Source of the DNA: Mycocentrospora acerina
Lineage: Eukaryota > Ascomycota > Dothideomycetes > Pleosporales
Length of the DNA: 64,000 bases
Assembly (NCBI GenBank): GCA_022701365.1
Contig: JAKUHH010000201.1
Coordinates: 1,277,477-1,341,476, forward strand
Direction: 5' to 3'
Shown: one piece after another, positions 28,151 through 40,675 of the stretch
Layout: each line of letters begins with the position of its first letter
Position numbering within the stretch: the stretch's first letter is position 1
Notes under the pieces: generated by a model
The model's database searches: none
What the model saw: the letters and a program-made list of their open reading frames with translations, nothing else
Told to the model about the DNA's origin: nothing
Program-made: the position numbers and the translations under genes

Positions 28151-31100
28151 GAAAGCGTTCTTGTTTCCGTTTCCATTTCCATTTCCATCTCCGTTTATGA
28201 TTTGAATTTTGGCAACAACATCTAGCATGGCGTTTGGAATGGGTTTGTAGCGCTCATTGTTCTTCTGATTCCTATTATTTATTTATTCGTTTCTTCTTTG
28301 CAACATCTTATCTTCGTCGAATGTATTTGTGCAATCAACGGCAAATTGTACCGGTTTTCTGGTTGGTTTCGATGGCTGGCGTTTAACCGGAGTTATACTC
28401 ATGGCAGTGTTTAGCCATTACTCTCTACGGATAATCTTGTTCGGGCCATGATTAATTGTCGCTAGAAGCAGTCTGCGGCGGAACTTGGTGATACACAGTG
28501 CCTCAGAGCAATAATTGAGTAGAGTCGAGTAAGAGTAAGAGTAATCAAAATACAAGAAACACCTCTTCAGATGAAATGGGTGACATTTAATTCCTCAATG
28601 TTGTCGTTATATGGTGTCGTAGCAGGAAGCGGGGCTGAACGCTCAGTTCGTTGAACTCATCTCAAGAGGAGAACAGCGTTGACCGTCATCCGAAAGGTGC
28701 AAAGTGTTTCTATTGCCACGTGTGTCAATACAATCCTCATTTTTGAGATGGATTCGGCTTTAAGAGGTGTTGGAAAGGCGGACTTGGATGTTTTTGTAAC
28801 GATTAGCATGCAACGTCTCAGGGTAGTTTCGTAAAGCACCTCCAATCATCGAATTCTGTATTTGGTAAGTTTTTTTAAACTGACACTTGTGTTTTAACTA
28901 CAGGTGCGGGATGGATGGACGGATGGTGGTGGAGCGAGTGATTGAATTCTCCCAACGTGGGAAGCAGAGAGGGTGCGTGTAAAAGCCGCACTACGTTGGC
29001 GGGGAATATTAGCCATTATGCCGTATGTAATCGCCAAACCCCATCTAATTGGGACACTTGAGAAGTATTTTGGTAGAAAGAACTATTGAAATCAGTCATC
29101 ACAATAGGAGTTGTGTAGTGATGCGTACCTCTTTCTGCTCACTTAAACTTCGCGTCTCCTCTTTCTCCGAATAGTATGCACGTAGTTCGTCACCTCGTAC
29201 CCATATCAGTAGCCCCTCAAACTAAAATACTTTCTGTCTACATTAAGCGTGTTTTGACTCAAGCTTGTGCAGAACCGGTTTTCATATCCCGGATGCCCAA
29301 TCCCGTGTCTCTGGACAGGTATATCAAACAAGTATATTTGGCACTATTTCTCCATTGACCAGTAGGAAATTTACCAGAAAGGAAGGGTTTTCTGACGAGC
29401 TCGCGCTTGCCAGATTGCGGGGAAATTTGGACAACATGTTCCGATACAACCATGACAGGTAGATTGTACTAAGATGTTGTGTTGCATGCTTGTGGCTCAA
29501 TTAGATTACGCGTCAAACCTGAAAGGGCGGAAATGAGTGTCAATTATCATCAGTATCAACCAACCAAAGCCTCTCGATCCAGGGGAAATAGTTGGGCTAA
29601 AAATGTTTTGTACCTCCATAGCATTCAACGCTATTATCTCTGTGGCTAGAAATCAACAAATAGTTTCTGCGCACACACGTTCTCGGAAATAGTTGCAAAA
29701 TGACTCAATTTACGGGTGCCCGCACTATCGCCGTCAGATGGATGTCGAAGAGCTGCGCAATCGGAGTCTGATTCGGATATCCGCTCTGCTGGCTGAGTAT
29801 TCTCTCAAAGCAGACAACCAGTGTCAGCCATGACCGGTGAGTCGGCAGGTATCTCTACCGACGCCCACTGGTAGACGTGCTAAGCAGGGAAGTAAATGGC
29901 TGATCTGGTAGCGGGTGAATTAGGCTAGTCTGGCTAAAGACAGTGAAAATTTGCAGATCATTAACTTCTTGTGTACAGGATCAATATACACAGTTTTGTC
30001 CGTATTGCTTAGATTTGACTGCTGGGAAACATATGGGCACTTTTCTGCCAATTCATGAATCTCTCTCCATAAGAAATCGGTAGGCTCAATGCAAGGCGAA
30101 ACTTAATTTTTACTTCCAACGTCACGACTATTATTGTAGTAACACATTTAATCATTAATATCATTACCTTGTTGCATTATATAACTAATGTTCCGGAACT
30201 CGGACCGGATTGTTTATCTCACTGGCATGGATGCAACTACGGCCTGGTGCCGCATAAGATCTGCCATGATGATTTTAAGACGACCTTGCCCAAAGAACTT
30301 GACGCTGCTACGGCTCAGAAAAAATACAGACCCTTGTAAAATGGGGTTTTGGCAAGTATGTATAGAACTATGTTGACTGCTCCGGTCGAGGATGGGCTGA
30401 TAGGAACGGAGAGCTCTTCGGGCACAGCCTCAAACACGTACAAAATATTATTAAATACAAGATTTTGCGAGCTTTGGGGACTGTTATACAGGATTGGCAG
30501 AAATGGGGAAAGTTTAGGTTAGGTTGACTGAGTTAACGATCTGAATTATTTGACTAAGTATGAAAATTTTAGTTCCCACGGCTGATAATAACATGCTTTT
30601 ACCGTAAATATACTCCCTTCCTATTACATAGGGATACCTCCTCGTGGATAGATCATTTGCTACCTCTTCTGAGCTCTACCTAAGCAATCCTTGAGGTATG
30701 ATACGTCGTAGAAAGCCTATCTTTCAAGCTCGATGTTGCTTGCCAGGATATGCCATCTCATTGTGTAATTGCGTATATTTATCCCTGACGAGCATCAACC
30801 TGCATTGGAATAGTGAGTTCAAGGTTTGTGGGACTCTTTTAGCGCACTGCAATCAATCAATTTTCTAAACACCACTAAGCCACATCGCCGGACGCTGATA
30901 TCGCTAATGAAGAGTCCTAGACACATGAGCAATTGATTTAACAGCAACAAACGCTGATGCCATGAGAAATATTGGCAGAAAAATAAGAGTCAAGGGAACG
31001 GTTTGATCATATCAACTAGGGGCATCATAATTTGTGGAAGAAGATAAAGCAAGTCTTTAGTGTTAATCTAGACGAAATCTGATGTGCAAGACCTATTTTC

Positions 31101-32339
31101 TCCATGACCATTGCAGTAAATCTCGGAACGCATGCATTATATAACACGAGGTGGGAAATATTCTTGTCTCTCTTCCCTCTAAGTTATATCGTTAATTGCG
31201 AAATGTCTTTGGCTTGGAGAAAGTGAAGTGAAGTAAGGTGAGGTATCGGCCCGTGCGGCTCCCCTCTCATCATCGCACTTGTCATCGTTGACGGCCATGA
31301 CCCCTGCGCCGGGTCTTGAACGTGCTATTCCGAATCTCCTATCGGACTTCGCAGCATCCAGATTGTCAGCGATTTCTAGCATGGACACCGAAAAGTGAAG
31401 ATGGGGAGCCATTGAGCAGGAGCAGAACCTAACCAGTTAGGCTTGGCATTCCTCACCTGATTGTTCTTAGCCTTGAATGCCAATGTTATTTCTGCCTCAA
31501 CAGTACAGGAGTTTGAAGACGACGGTAATTGATACTGTTTCTTCTCGCAGTCTTGTGGCGTTGTCCCGGAGCATTTTGGTCGTAATTCACCGTTGTCCGC
31601 AAATGTTGCGAGACACCGGGACAACAACACACCATGACTTCTATCACAACTACGTGCTAGTTGCAAACTTCAGACACTGGGATCCCGGCTCTCGTGTTGT
31701 ATCGGAAGGAGATTCATTGTATGCAGGAAGCCACAGTAACACCAGACTTTCCGGCCCAACCTTCTCCGTGTGCAGCTTTGTCGACTACTTCGCGACAGTG
31801 GTTTCTCTGGCATCGCGACTCATTCATGGTCGATTAAAAAAAGATGTGCCTTTCATGAAACTAGCAGCTGCCTCACAAAAGTATTTTTGTTGATCGTCCC
31901 GCGCTATGTTTCTAACGGATAAGCCAATCATGTGCGGCCCGCGAAATCACGGCCCCTCTTTCCGACGCCTTTCCTGGCCGGTTTAGGACGGCGTGCGGCT
32001 CTGACTCTCCTGCGCAGCAGACAGCGGCTCAGGTACGCTCGGTTTCAGCCTTAGGACTTCTATCTTCGGACGCCATGTTGGTGTCCGACTCGGGTCGTGA
32101 TGGACTAGGGGAATTGTATGGCTATTCGGGTGAGCATCAGACTGATCGACATTCAATGCCGCTGGAGTTCCGAATCATAAAAACCCGAATCATAAAAGTG
32201 GTATATATGGTGTTGTCTGCGAGCAACAATCGATTCACCAACAGCTTCGACTTCCATCTTCCGCCACTCCGACATAAATAGTTATACGATTCCCTCAACC
32301 ACATTCATCTCCAAACAGTAACCACATCATCCATCCACA
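28151..32339. other. 4.2-kb gene-free interval between CMR1 and BRN1
   Basis: Starts with the CMR1 3' flank, which carries a short TTTCCA-type hexamer run near 28165-28190. Ends with the BRN1 promoter, where an ATAAATAG TATA-like site lies at about 32274-32281, roughly 60 bp before the ATG. The largest open frame (31477-31893, 138 codons) has no family-like features. Nothing else was recognised. Confidence 0.55.
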
Positions 32340-33250
32340 ATGTCTGTCGAAATTCCCAGCTGGAGCTTGGAGGGAAAAGTCGCCGTTGTCACTGGCTCAG
32401 GTAAGACATCGCAACTCTTGTGTAGAGGAATTTCGGTCAGCTCACTCAATATCAGGCCGTGGTATTGGAAAGGCGATGGCTATTGAGCTTGCGAAGCGCG
32501 GAGCCAAGGTTGCTGTCAACTACGCCAATGCTGTTGAGGGCGCTGAGGCAGTCGTCAAAGAAATCAAGGCATTGGGTAACGGTTCTGATGCCCACGCCTT
32601 CAAGGCCAATGTTGGCGATGTCGATCAGACTATCAAGCTTATGGACGATGTTGTCGCACACTTCGGCAAGCTTGATATTTGCTGCTCCAACTCTGGGGTT
32701 GTGTCTTTCGGTCATTTCGCAGACGTTGAGCCCGAGGAGTTCGACCGCGTTTTCAACATCAACACCCGCGGGCAATTCTTCGTCGCCAAGGAGGCCTACA
32801 AGAGGATGGAGACTGGTGGCAGGATCATTCTCATGGGTTCCATCACTGGTCAGGCGAAAGGTGTGCCCAAGCACGCCATCTACTCTGGATCTAAGGGTGC
32901 CATTGAGACGTTCGTCAGGTGCATGGCTATTGGTGAGCCTCTTTGAATTGTCCATTCTTCTGTTCATAGCTAACCTGTGTGCAGACGCCGGCGAGAAGAA
33001 GGTCACCGTCAACTGCGTAGCTCCCGGTGGCATCAAGACAGACATGTACCATGCTGTCTGCCGCGAGTATATCCCAGGAGGCGACAAACTCAGCGATGAC
33101 CAAGTTGACGAGTACGCCATGACTTGGTCACCGCACAACCGTGTTGGCCAGCCCATTGATATTGCCCGTGTTGTCTGCTTCCTTGCCTCCCAGGACGGCG
33201 ACTGGGTAAATGGAAAGGTTATTGGCATTGATGGTGCTGCTTGCATGTAA
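32340..33250 (+). CDS. BRN1: 1,3,8-trihydroxynaphthalene reductase (BRN1), SDR family
   Basis: NADPH-dependent short-chain dehydrogenase that reduces 1,3,8-trihydroxynaphthalene to vermelone in DHN-melanin synthesis; it may also act on tetrahydroxynaphthalene. Three exons: 32340-32400, 32456-32932 and 32985-33250. Introns are 32401-32455 (GTAAGA...CAG) and 32933-32984 (GTGAGC...CAG). The product is 267 residues, the family length. The cofactor motif TGSGRGIG (residues 18-25) is split by intron 1 and restored by splicing. CSNSG lies at 97-101. The catalytic Ser149, Tyr163 and Lys167 are present (GSITG, YSGSK). Intron 2 falls in an Asp codon before AGEKK. Transcribed in the same direction as CMR1, 4.2 kb downstream. 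Confidence 0.95.
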
Positions 33251-34730
33251 ATTTCTTGTATTATACATTGAAGGATAGTTTATTTATGCATGTTTGAGAA
33301 CATTGTGTGCAAGAGGAGATTATACTGATAGCATTCATTGGCGTTTATAATAATAGAGAGAAAGGAATCCAAGTTTGACTACAGTGAGTGTGTGTGTATT
33401 TGTTGTATGAGTATTTTCTTTGTTGGTAGCGACATGTTGACGCGTTTAAATCTTCATGTGCAGCTTGTCGTGCAGCTTATCGTGCAGATTTTGAATGCTT
33501 GCCAAAATGCACAGTTTTACGCGACTCTAAGAGCAGCCAGCTACAAACGTCTTCGATTATCCATTTAGCTAACCAGCGAAAAAACCAAGATCAAACCAAG
33601 AACATCAATCTAAGTAAGTAGGAGAAGTAAATTAATTGTCAAAGTTATATGAAGAATGGTAGTCGTGCTAGAAGTGTACCAATACAGATTCGGTGTGTGG
33701 CGTAGCGGTAGATCCGCTAGTGCCATTTATGCTAGCCTTGCAGAAGCAACCGAGAATATTGCCAGTGCAACAACCATCACCTCGAAACACTACCCCAAAC
33801 ATCACCGTCTGACCATATGAGTGCCATTATCAGCTTGGCAGTATCCCTCAAATAAAATTACAAACTATTTGTGGGCAAGTGCATTGTGCTACTCGTAGCT
33901 TTTGTGCGACCTCTTCGAAATTCCCATCATGCGTTTATCAACTGACTTCGCCTTTGGTGCAAAGTCACGAGTAGCATCTTATAACCTATTGGACCTTGGG
34001 ATTGGGCTCGAACGAGATTGATTGGAATTTTGGTTATCTTGTGACTGTCTTATCTCATATATCTTGTGAAGATGTTGAAAAATGGCGTCACCTGGCAATT
34101 ACAACCTCATGGAGGTGTTGCATTGGAGCTTCAAGCAACACCACCAAGAGGGAGCTATTGATCGTTATGGACGAAATGGATATTCCTAATCGCAAATCGT
34201 CTCGCACACGACAGAAGCTAAGCCTTTTGTCGCAAAAGTGCTCTCCAAACGACTGAATGAGCATTTGAAACGTGACCCGCACCGAAAAATCATCTCGCCA
34301 TGTCCTGATCGAACTTGGCCGATACACGAGCTGCAAGAGGTCAAGGTTCTGTCGTGTTGTAATACCATATGGAATGAGTTTCCACAGTGTCGAAGGTGAG
34401 TAGTCAGGTACGAAGGGCAGCAAATTGCTCGACTACGTACCAGGGTGCATCCAGAATGTACGCCATCGACTCTGCAGTACAGCTCTGAAACCCTATCAAC
34501 GGGAACGGCTACGCCGGCGCAAGCTTTGTGCCAAGTGTAGAAGCTACGGACTTCTCATAATAAGCCTGGCCGCCACAATAGCTGGGTTGAGTACTCTCTA
34601 CACAGCAAGTCTGGTCAGTGGCTTCGTCGTTCCTTGCGCTTCACGTTCTCAATTTTTTTCTTTTCTTTATTTTACATAATCTTTTTTCAAATAGCCCAGG
34701 TGGCTGTTCATTTTTTTTTATTAATTCAAC
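33251..34730. other. Intergenic region
   Basis: About 1.5 kb between BRN1 and the next gene. Short open frames on both strands are not family-like. A sequence resembling a pol III A box occurs near 33695-33710, but no matching B box or cloverleaf was found. The last 120 bp before the next ATG are T-rich. Confidence 0.5.
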
Positions 34731-36567
34731 ATGACGTCCGGTACTGTCTCCTCAATCTTGCTTTTTCTGCTGAGTGTTGTGCCAGCGCTCGCTCAGCAAC
34801 AAGCACAATTCAATCAGGTTCTCAACATAAATGGCGATGTAGGTTCCCCTCCACATTCCAGGTGACTGAGATAGTTTGCTAACCCGAATAGATGAACCTG
34901 AACTCCTTTGTGTTCCCCGATCGATCCAAGATTGAGACATTTTCTCAAAAGCAACAACAATTAATCGTTAATCAGCAAACTCCTGCTATTCCTGCCAACC
35001 AAGTGACTGGGACAACTGGACAGCCCTTTGTAGGTCTCACCACCTTGTCCATGACCATCAGTACCAATGGTGCAACGGACTTGGTAGGTGGACAAATTGA
35101 AATGGCCATGACGATGCAGAACCTGCAGAACAATGCTGTCAATCCCGACAATACATATGTGGCTATGCTCTCGCCAGACAGGCAAAGCTGGATGATTCAA
35201 GAGACGATGAGGAGCGTCAATATGTAAGAAGTTATGACAAGCATTCGCAATTTTCAAGGCTGACGAGGAGAAGCACCGACATGACTGTCCGAATGGTCAA
35301 GCGGAACCAGCTGGATGGCGAGTACATGGTTGTTGGTCGTCAGACTGTCGAAACCAACACTTTTGTCACCCAATTTGGCAGCGACGGATCAACATCAGTC
35401 GCCATTCAAGGTACAGGCCTCCAGGAGAATGAGTTCCAGGACGGTTTCAGAATGGCCACACGCGCAACGCAACCCATGACAATGAACGTTGATGTCAAGG
35501 ATGGCATCGACTCGAGTATGCTGGCTGCCCTCAAGGGACAAGACCCCGTTAGTAAGTAGCTTCAGTATGAAGAAAGAAGGACCGAAATGAGCTAACACTA
35601 CTGTGTAGACGACTACCGCTACTCTGTCGTCACCAACCTGGGTGCCGTTACCCCCAGCCTTAACCAACAAGTCACCGTTGTGCAGATGCCTAGTAAGTCA
35701 AATCCACATGCATGTACGTAGTGTTTCTCCATATCTGACCAAGCTCCAGTCAACGCCGTCCGTATCCAGAAGATGATGCAGGCCATGGGTGTCGCACCCA
35801 ACGGCCAGGTCGCCATCGCCGTCGCCCAGCGTGGTGTGCTCCAGAACCCTGGCGGTGCTACAGGAAACCTTGGAGGCGCTGCAACTGGTACCACCAAGCG
35901 TGGACTTACACGCGCCGAGTTCAGGAGAGAGATTGCTGCTCGTCAGAACACGGGTACTCCTACCAACAACCAGCCCGTTGCCCAAACGCTACTCCTTGCT
36001 CCTACCTTTACGCCCATTGCAGCCAATGCAGTCCTTGACGCGACCAATATGCGAATTGCAATCCCAGTCCGTCAGGTCGACGGCGAGTACATTTTGACCA
36101 TGACAAAGATGGGTGGCGCAGCCGCTCAAGCCCAACAACCTGCTGCCGCCGCTGCTCCTGCTGCTGCTCCCGCTGCTGCTGCTGCTGCTGCTCCTGCTGC
36201 TCCTGCTGCTCCTGCTACTGCCCCTGCTGCCGCTCCCGCTGCCCCCGCTCCTGCTACCGCCAAAGGCGAATCGCCCGAGCCCGCTCGTACCAATGGTACT
36301 GCGTCTGCTCGCCCCGAGCGTCGTCAATCCAGCAGCAACACGGACAAGTACGGCCAGCCGCTCCCTCCTCAGGGCGCCATCATCATGACAATGAAGGAGA
36401 TTGACACCATGGCCGAGATGGTCAAGTGGGGTGGACAGGCACCCATTAGCCAGATGATGAGCCAGTATGTCAAGGCCCAGACGGGTGAGGACATGAAGCC
36501 CTGGAACGGTACAGCAACTGCGACTGCGACTACAGCAGGGTCTGCAGCTGTGAATATTGTTGTGTAG
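34731..36567 (+). CDS. Secreted protein of unknown function with Ala/Pro-rich tail
   Basis: Not recognised as a known family. Five exons fit one frame: 34731-34838, 34892-35223, 35274-35551, 35609-35692 and 35750-36567. Four introns of 50-57 bp have GTAGGT, GTAAGA, GTAAGT and GTAAGT donors and AG acceptors. The product is 539 residues. The first 21 residues form a clear signal peptide (short polar start, Leu/Val-rich core, then PALAQQQ). The following region of about 350 residues is rich in Met, Gln, Thr and Val and looks like a folded beta-type domain. At about residues 390-440 there is an Ala/Pro tract, then a Ser/Arg-rich spacer and a C-terminal segment. No hydrophobic C-terminus for a GPI anchor is seen. 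Exon borders are inferred; the frame continuity across all four introns supports them. Confidence 0.75.
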
Positions 36568-36974
36568 AGAGAGAGAGAGAGAGAGAGGGAAAGAAAGGTA
36601 AACATATATATATATATATATATATATATGGAAAGGAAAGGAAAGAAAGGATATGCCTAGTATGCAGATTCCTTGTCAAATGAGGGGTGAAGGAGGCGAA
36701 GAAGTAGAAGTAGAAGAAGAATACTGCCTGCATAATTGCTATTGCAGTCAGTGGTGTAGTAAACTCTATCGTAGTATTGTTCTTATTTCAGCAGGGGTCT
36801 CTGGAGACTCTTATGAAGTAGTAGTGTTAGTTAATACGATATGAAATGTTATTAATAAATGAATCGGCATTTTTCCTTGTATTACAAAAGTAGAGTAAAC
36901 CCTTTTTGAACAGACTTGATTAAATGATGAATGATTATTGCTTTTTGGCTTTACTAGAGAAAAGAAACCTTTTT
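36568..36974. repeat. Simple repeats in a convergent 3' region
   Basis: Between two gene ends. Holds an AG dinucleotide run immediately after the stop (about 36568-36590), a TA run (36604-36629) and a GGAAA run (36630-36650), followed by AT-rich sequence. No gene is seen. Confidence 0.85.
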
Positions 36975-39969
36975 TTACATTTGAATCCTCAACCCTGTTC
37001 TCGGTGTTCCACTTGCCAAAGTGTCGGGCTCACTGTCACCTTCACTCAGACTTTCTCTCCCACTTGCACTATCCACATCCCTCACAACACCGACACGAAA
37101 CACGCCCGCACACCACTCGGCAAACACTTCTGGATCCCAGACTCCATCCTCCCTACCCTTTCCTTTCCTTCCGGTAGCCACTGCTGCCACTCCATTTTGA
37201 TTTCCATTTTGATATCCAGTTTGCAGTGGTACATACGTCGCATGCCACTCGTCATAAACCTGGGCTATACTTTCCATGACGGCGGCAACAAGCATTTCCC
37301 TCGTTCGGACATCGGTGACGTATTCTTCTAGTTTTCTCCTCAGAAACGGAGTCTCTTGCTCGACGTTCTGACGAACTTTGGCCGTGCGTGCCGCTGCCTC
37401 TTGTGTAGGAACCTTTCCGGTAATCGGTGCGGTGATGCGCGTGACAAACTGACTGGTAAAGTTTGTAATGGCCTGGCGCAGACGGGCGTCTACTTCGGCC
37501 TTTGCGTCGAGCATATTCTCAACAACCTTGGGGATGAGGAGATTGACGAGATTGCGGGGGTTGAAGAGGCCACCACGAGATTGCAACTCCCAAAAGGTGT
37601 TTGTGATGCTCGAGAAGTCGTATTGAACGTCGGTTTCGGGGGTGACGAATTCAATGTCAAAGGCAACGATTTGCTGTTTCAGGAGGAGCAAGTGAGAGAT
37701 GAGGAAGAGAGCTGCATCGGTGGGGGAGGTGGATTTGGAGAGGAGGGTGCTGGCGTGGGTGAGAGAGAGGGTTGTCGAATGGACAATGTGGTGGGCAAGG
37801 TCGTCAAATACTGAGGACTGGGATTTTGTGTTAGATTTTGCTTCAGGCTCATGTTTGGAAGAGTGTGTGGGTGGTCATTACATGGACAAGACGGTAGATT
37901 TTGCTCAGCAGCCAGATTGCTTTCCTGAGCGTAGGATACCAGTCTGCAAACGCTGCCTCGGTGTTGAAGTTCCAGCGGGCATCGGGGTCGTCTTCATCGA
38001 CTATTGTTGGTGTTTTTGGCATGAGTGGAGTGGGCGGGGCGTCAGTTTTTGGCTGCTTCTTTCCGGATAACGCGGGCTGGTTGGGTGTTGCTCTTGATGG
38101 GCGTTGCTTCTTGTTTTTGGCCGGGTAGTCGAGGTCTTCTGCCTTTGGCTTATACCGTTCAATGTCGTCTCGGAGAATGGCGAGGGATAGAAAGACGAGA
38201 CGGTTCTGTGCGTCTTCGAGTGCGGGATGGACTAGAAGGGGGAAATTGAGCTTGGTGGCTTGAACGGGCAAGTTTTTGTTGTTTTTGTTGTTGTTGTTGT
38301 TGTTGTTGTCTTCATCCTTGTCTTGTTGTTGTTGTTCTTCCTCCTCTTCTGCCCCCCCGACTTTTATTCCTTCTTCAACATCTTCTTCGTCTTCTTCATC
38401 ACCATCCTCATCCTCGTCCATGTAGCGAGTCTGGAGTAGGGTGCAGAGCTCACACAGCTTGAGAATTTGTGTCTCGTGAATGGTGCGTGGACGTAAATGG
38501 TCGTAGAGAGGCTCACACATGGCTTCGAGAAAGTCGTAGAGGCCGCCATCGCCGTCGAACCATTGGCGCCACAGATTGCACTCGTCGAGGCAAATAGCCT
38601 TGATGTAGCTGATGCTGCTCCGTGCAAAGGAGACGAGGTCCTTTGAGGTGCTGGGGGCCTGGGCAATCTCTGCAATCTTCTTGGTGACAATGGGGAGTAT
38701 GAGACGTCCGCGGGTGGTTGAGTAGCTCTGGTACAGCTCGTTCATCAAGCTCTGGTATTCGGCCTCTGCGCCAAGGGCAGCGCCTGGGGGCAACACGGCC
38801 CGCTTTTGAACCTCGATACCAATGGCTTTTAGATCGGGGGCACCGACGCGGAACTTTGCGTACAGCAGGGCGGACATGGTGGTGTCGTTGAGCTGGCGGT
38901 CGGCTATCCTCTTGGCCACGTCGGCGGCGATTTCGCGGAGAGCGTCGGTGAAGTGGACGCGGATCAGGGTGAGGGCGCGGGTGAGCAGGAGGCGGTAGCG
39001 CGAGCGGTACGTGTCGGCCTCGCGGTGGTTGGCGTGGGCGTGCATGTACTCGAGACAGCTGTCCAGGTTGGCGAGCATGTGGGTGAAGTCGGAGCCGCGC
39101 ACAATCTTGGCGGCGCCGGGGGCGTTGAGGCGCTTGGTGGTGGGCTCGAGGTAGAGGTAGTAGCGCAGGTTCTGCTCCATGTCGTCGGCCAGCTTGGTGA
39201 TGCGCTTCTGGTCGTCCATCAGGCCCTCGCACTGGGTGCGGAAGGCGGTGGTCTGGGCGTCGACGAGGCCGAACGAGTCGGACAGGGCGGCGAGGGTGTC
39301 GAGGGCCTGGGCCGTGTCGGCGGCCATGTTGTCGAGGTGGGTGCGCGTCATGTGCAGCTGGGACTGGTAGAGGGTGTAGTCGTCGTGGCTGGCCTCGAGC
39401 AGGTCGTGGCTGACGGCGCCGTACCACGCGGCCAGGTCGAGCTCGGTGGTCAGGTCATTGTGGACGCGGGCGCGCTCGGTGTCGACGTGGGCGCCCTTGG
39501 TGTGGACGTGGGCGCGCTCGGTGTCGACGTGGGCGCGCACGAGGGCGTAAAAGTCGCTGTATGACTTTGCGCGGCGGGCGAGGGTGGCGGGCGGAGGCGA
39601 AGCAAGGGCGTTGTCATTGTTGGTGTTGTTGATGTTGTTGTTGGTGTGGTTGGTGTGGTTGTGAATGTGGTCGTGGCGGTGCGGGGTCTCTAGGAGGGCT
39701 TCTGGGCGCGCGACGTCAGCCTGGCTCTCCTGCAGCAGCAATGATCAATATGGGTGTGTGTGTGTGTGTGTGTGTGTGTGGGCATGGGCATGGGCATGGA
39801 CATGGACATGGCATGGACATGGCATGGACATGGCGTGGAATGCGACGAGGGCAAGGCTTACGCTGGGCTGGGTGAGCAGCGACTCGCGGCGGGCGTGCGA
39901 GGGCTTGTCGGGCGGGGGCTTGGAGGCGCGCGGCACAAAGGCATTGTACCACGAGTCGCCCTCGTACAT
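36975..39969 (-). CDS. COG3: Conserved oligomeric Golgi complex subunit 3 (COG3/Sec34)
   Basis: Lobe A subunit of the COG tethering complex, which captures retrograde vesicles at the Golgi. Three exons: 39969-39862, 39729-37882 and 37817-36975. Introns are 39861-39730 (132 bp, GTAAGC...CAG) and 37881-37818 (64 bp, GTAATG...CAG). The product is 932 residues. The Sec34-like N-terminal region has predicted helical rods (LDNMAADTAQALDTLAALSD, then NLRYYLYLEPTTKRLNAPG, a family-typical block). The C-terminal region carries LSKIYRLVH joined across intron 2 to SSVFDDLAHHIV. Start ATG at 39969 opens MYEGDSWYNAF. Oddities: four copies of a seven-residue unit at about residues 100-127, and an acidic/Gln/Asn run encoded around 38276-38400. 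It is divergent from the FMP25-like gene. Confidence 0.9.
39753..39836. repeat. GT microsatellite and CATGGR minisatellite inside COG3 intron 1
   Basis: A GT run (39753-39780) is followed directly by GGCATG/GACATG hexamers (about 39781-39836). Both lie within the predicted first intron of COG3 and account for its greater length. Confidence 0.9.
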
Positions 39970-40594
39970 GGTGGTGGTGGTGCTGGTGGTGGCAGTATCA
40001 GTAGCTGCAGTGTTGGCAGCGGTGGTGGTGGGTGCAGTGGTCGGGGCCGACGGGGGTGGTGATCCGTCCGACTACCATGTACACCACGCTACCGCTCCCG
40101 ACGACGACTACTCCTACTGCTGCTACGACGACTCCCGCGAGACGCCGACATGCACGGCGCAAGGCTATGCCCAGGTAGGACTAGAGTGGAGGGGACCAGG
40201 CAGGGCGGGGACTAGGGCCGCGAGTGGCCCATGGCAGCGAATGGTGACGTTCTAGATGTCAGTCTCGTCTCTCGTTCCCGTTCACGCTCGCATTGCCCTT
40301 GACACTCGATTGCCCGTGACTCTCGATGCCCTTGATCATCGACTGCCCTTGACCATCGACTGCCCTTGATCATCGACTGCACGGCTGGGCCACGACTGCT
40401 ACTCTGCTGCAGCACATGTCTCCGGTGTGACTGCCAGTACCCATACTTGCTCACACAGACACAGACACAGACACACAGACACACACACAGACACACAGAC
40501 ACACAGACACACACACAGACACACAGACACACACACAGACACACAGACACACACACAGACACACACACAGACACACACACAGACACACACACAG

Positions 40595-40627
<33 letters not shown>

Positions 40628-40675
40628 CATACCCTGCAGTACTCACATTGCCCTTGACCTGCAGCATTCAACACC
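39970..40675. promoter_or_regulatory. Bidirectional intergenic region between COG3 and the FMP25-like gene
   Basis: The two genes start 706 bp apart and point away from each other, so both promoters lie here. The half next to COG3 has GGTGGT-type repeats (39970-40060). Near 40300-40380 a CCCTTGA(C/T)CATCGACTG unit is repeated about three times. A CA/CAGACA satellite with a terminal TA run (40452-40627) lies about 50 bp before the FMP25 start. Confidence 0.65.
40452..40627. repeat. CACAGA/CA satellite with terminal TA run
   Basis: About 157 bp made of CA dinucleotides interrupted by CAGACA units in a regular pattern, then (TA)n. Seen directly. It ends about 50 bp before the ATG of the FMP25-like gene. 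Confidence 0.95.

Noticed and set aside
31477..31893. 138-codon open frame upstream of BRN1.
   Set aside because: No domain, signal or family resemblance, and no codon bias like the neighbours.
33690..33770. Possible tRNA: TGGCGTAGCGGTAG resembles an A box, and GCTAG/CTAGC could form an anticodon-type stem.
   Set aside because: No B box (GGTTCGANTCC) at a suitable distance, the loop is too long and no acceptor stem was found.
38513..39427. 304-codon Arg/Pro/His-rich frame on the minus strand.
   Set aside because: Out-of-frame shadow of COG3, produced by strong C/G third-position bias.
39754..40062. Val/Gly/Cys-rich open frames over the GT and CATGGR repeats.
   Set aside because: Simple-repeat translation overlapping COG3 intron 1 and exon 1 on the other strand.
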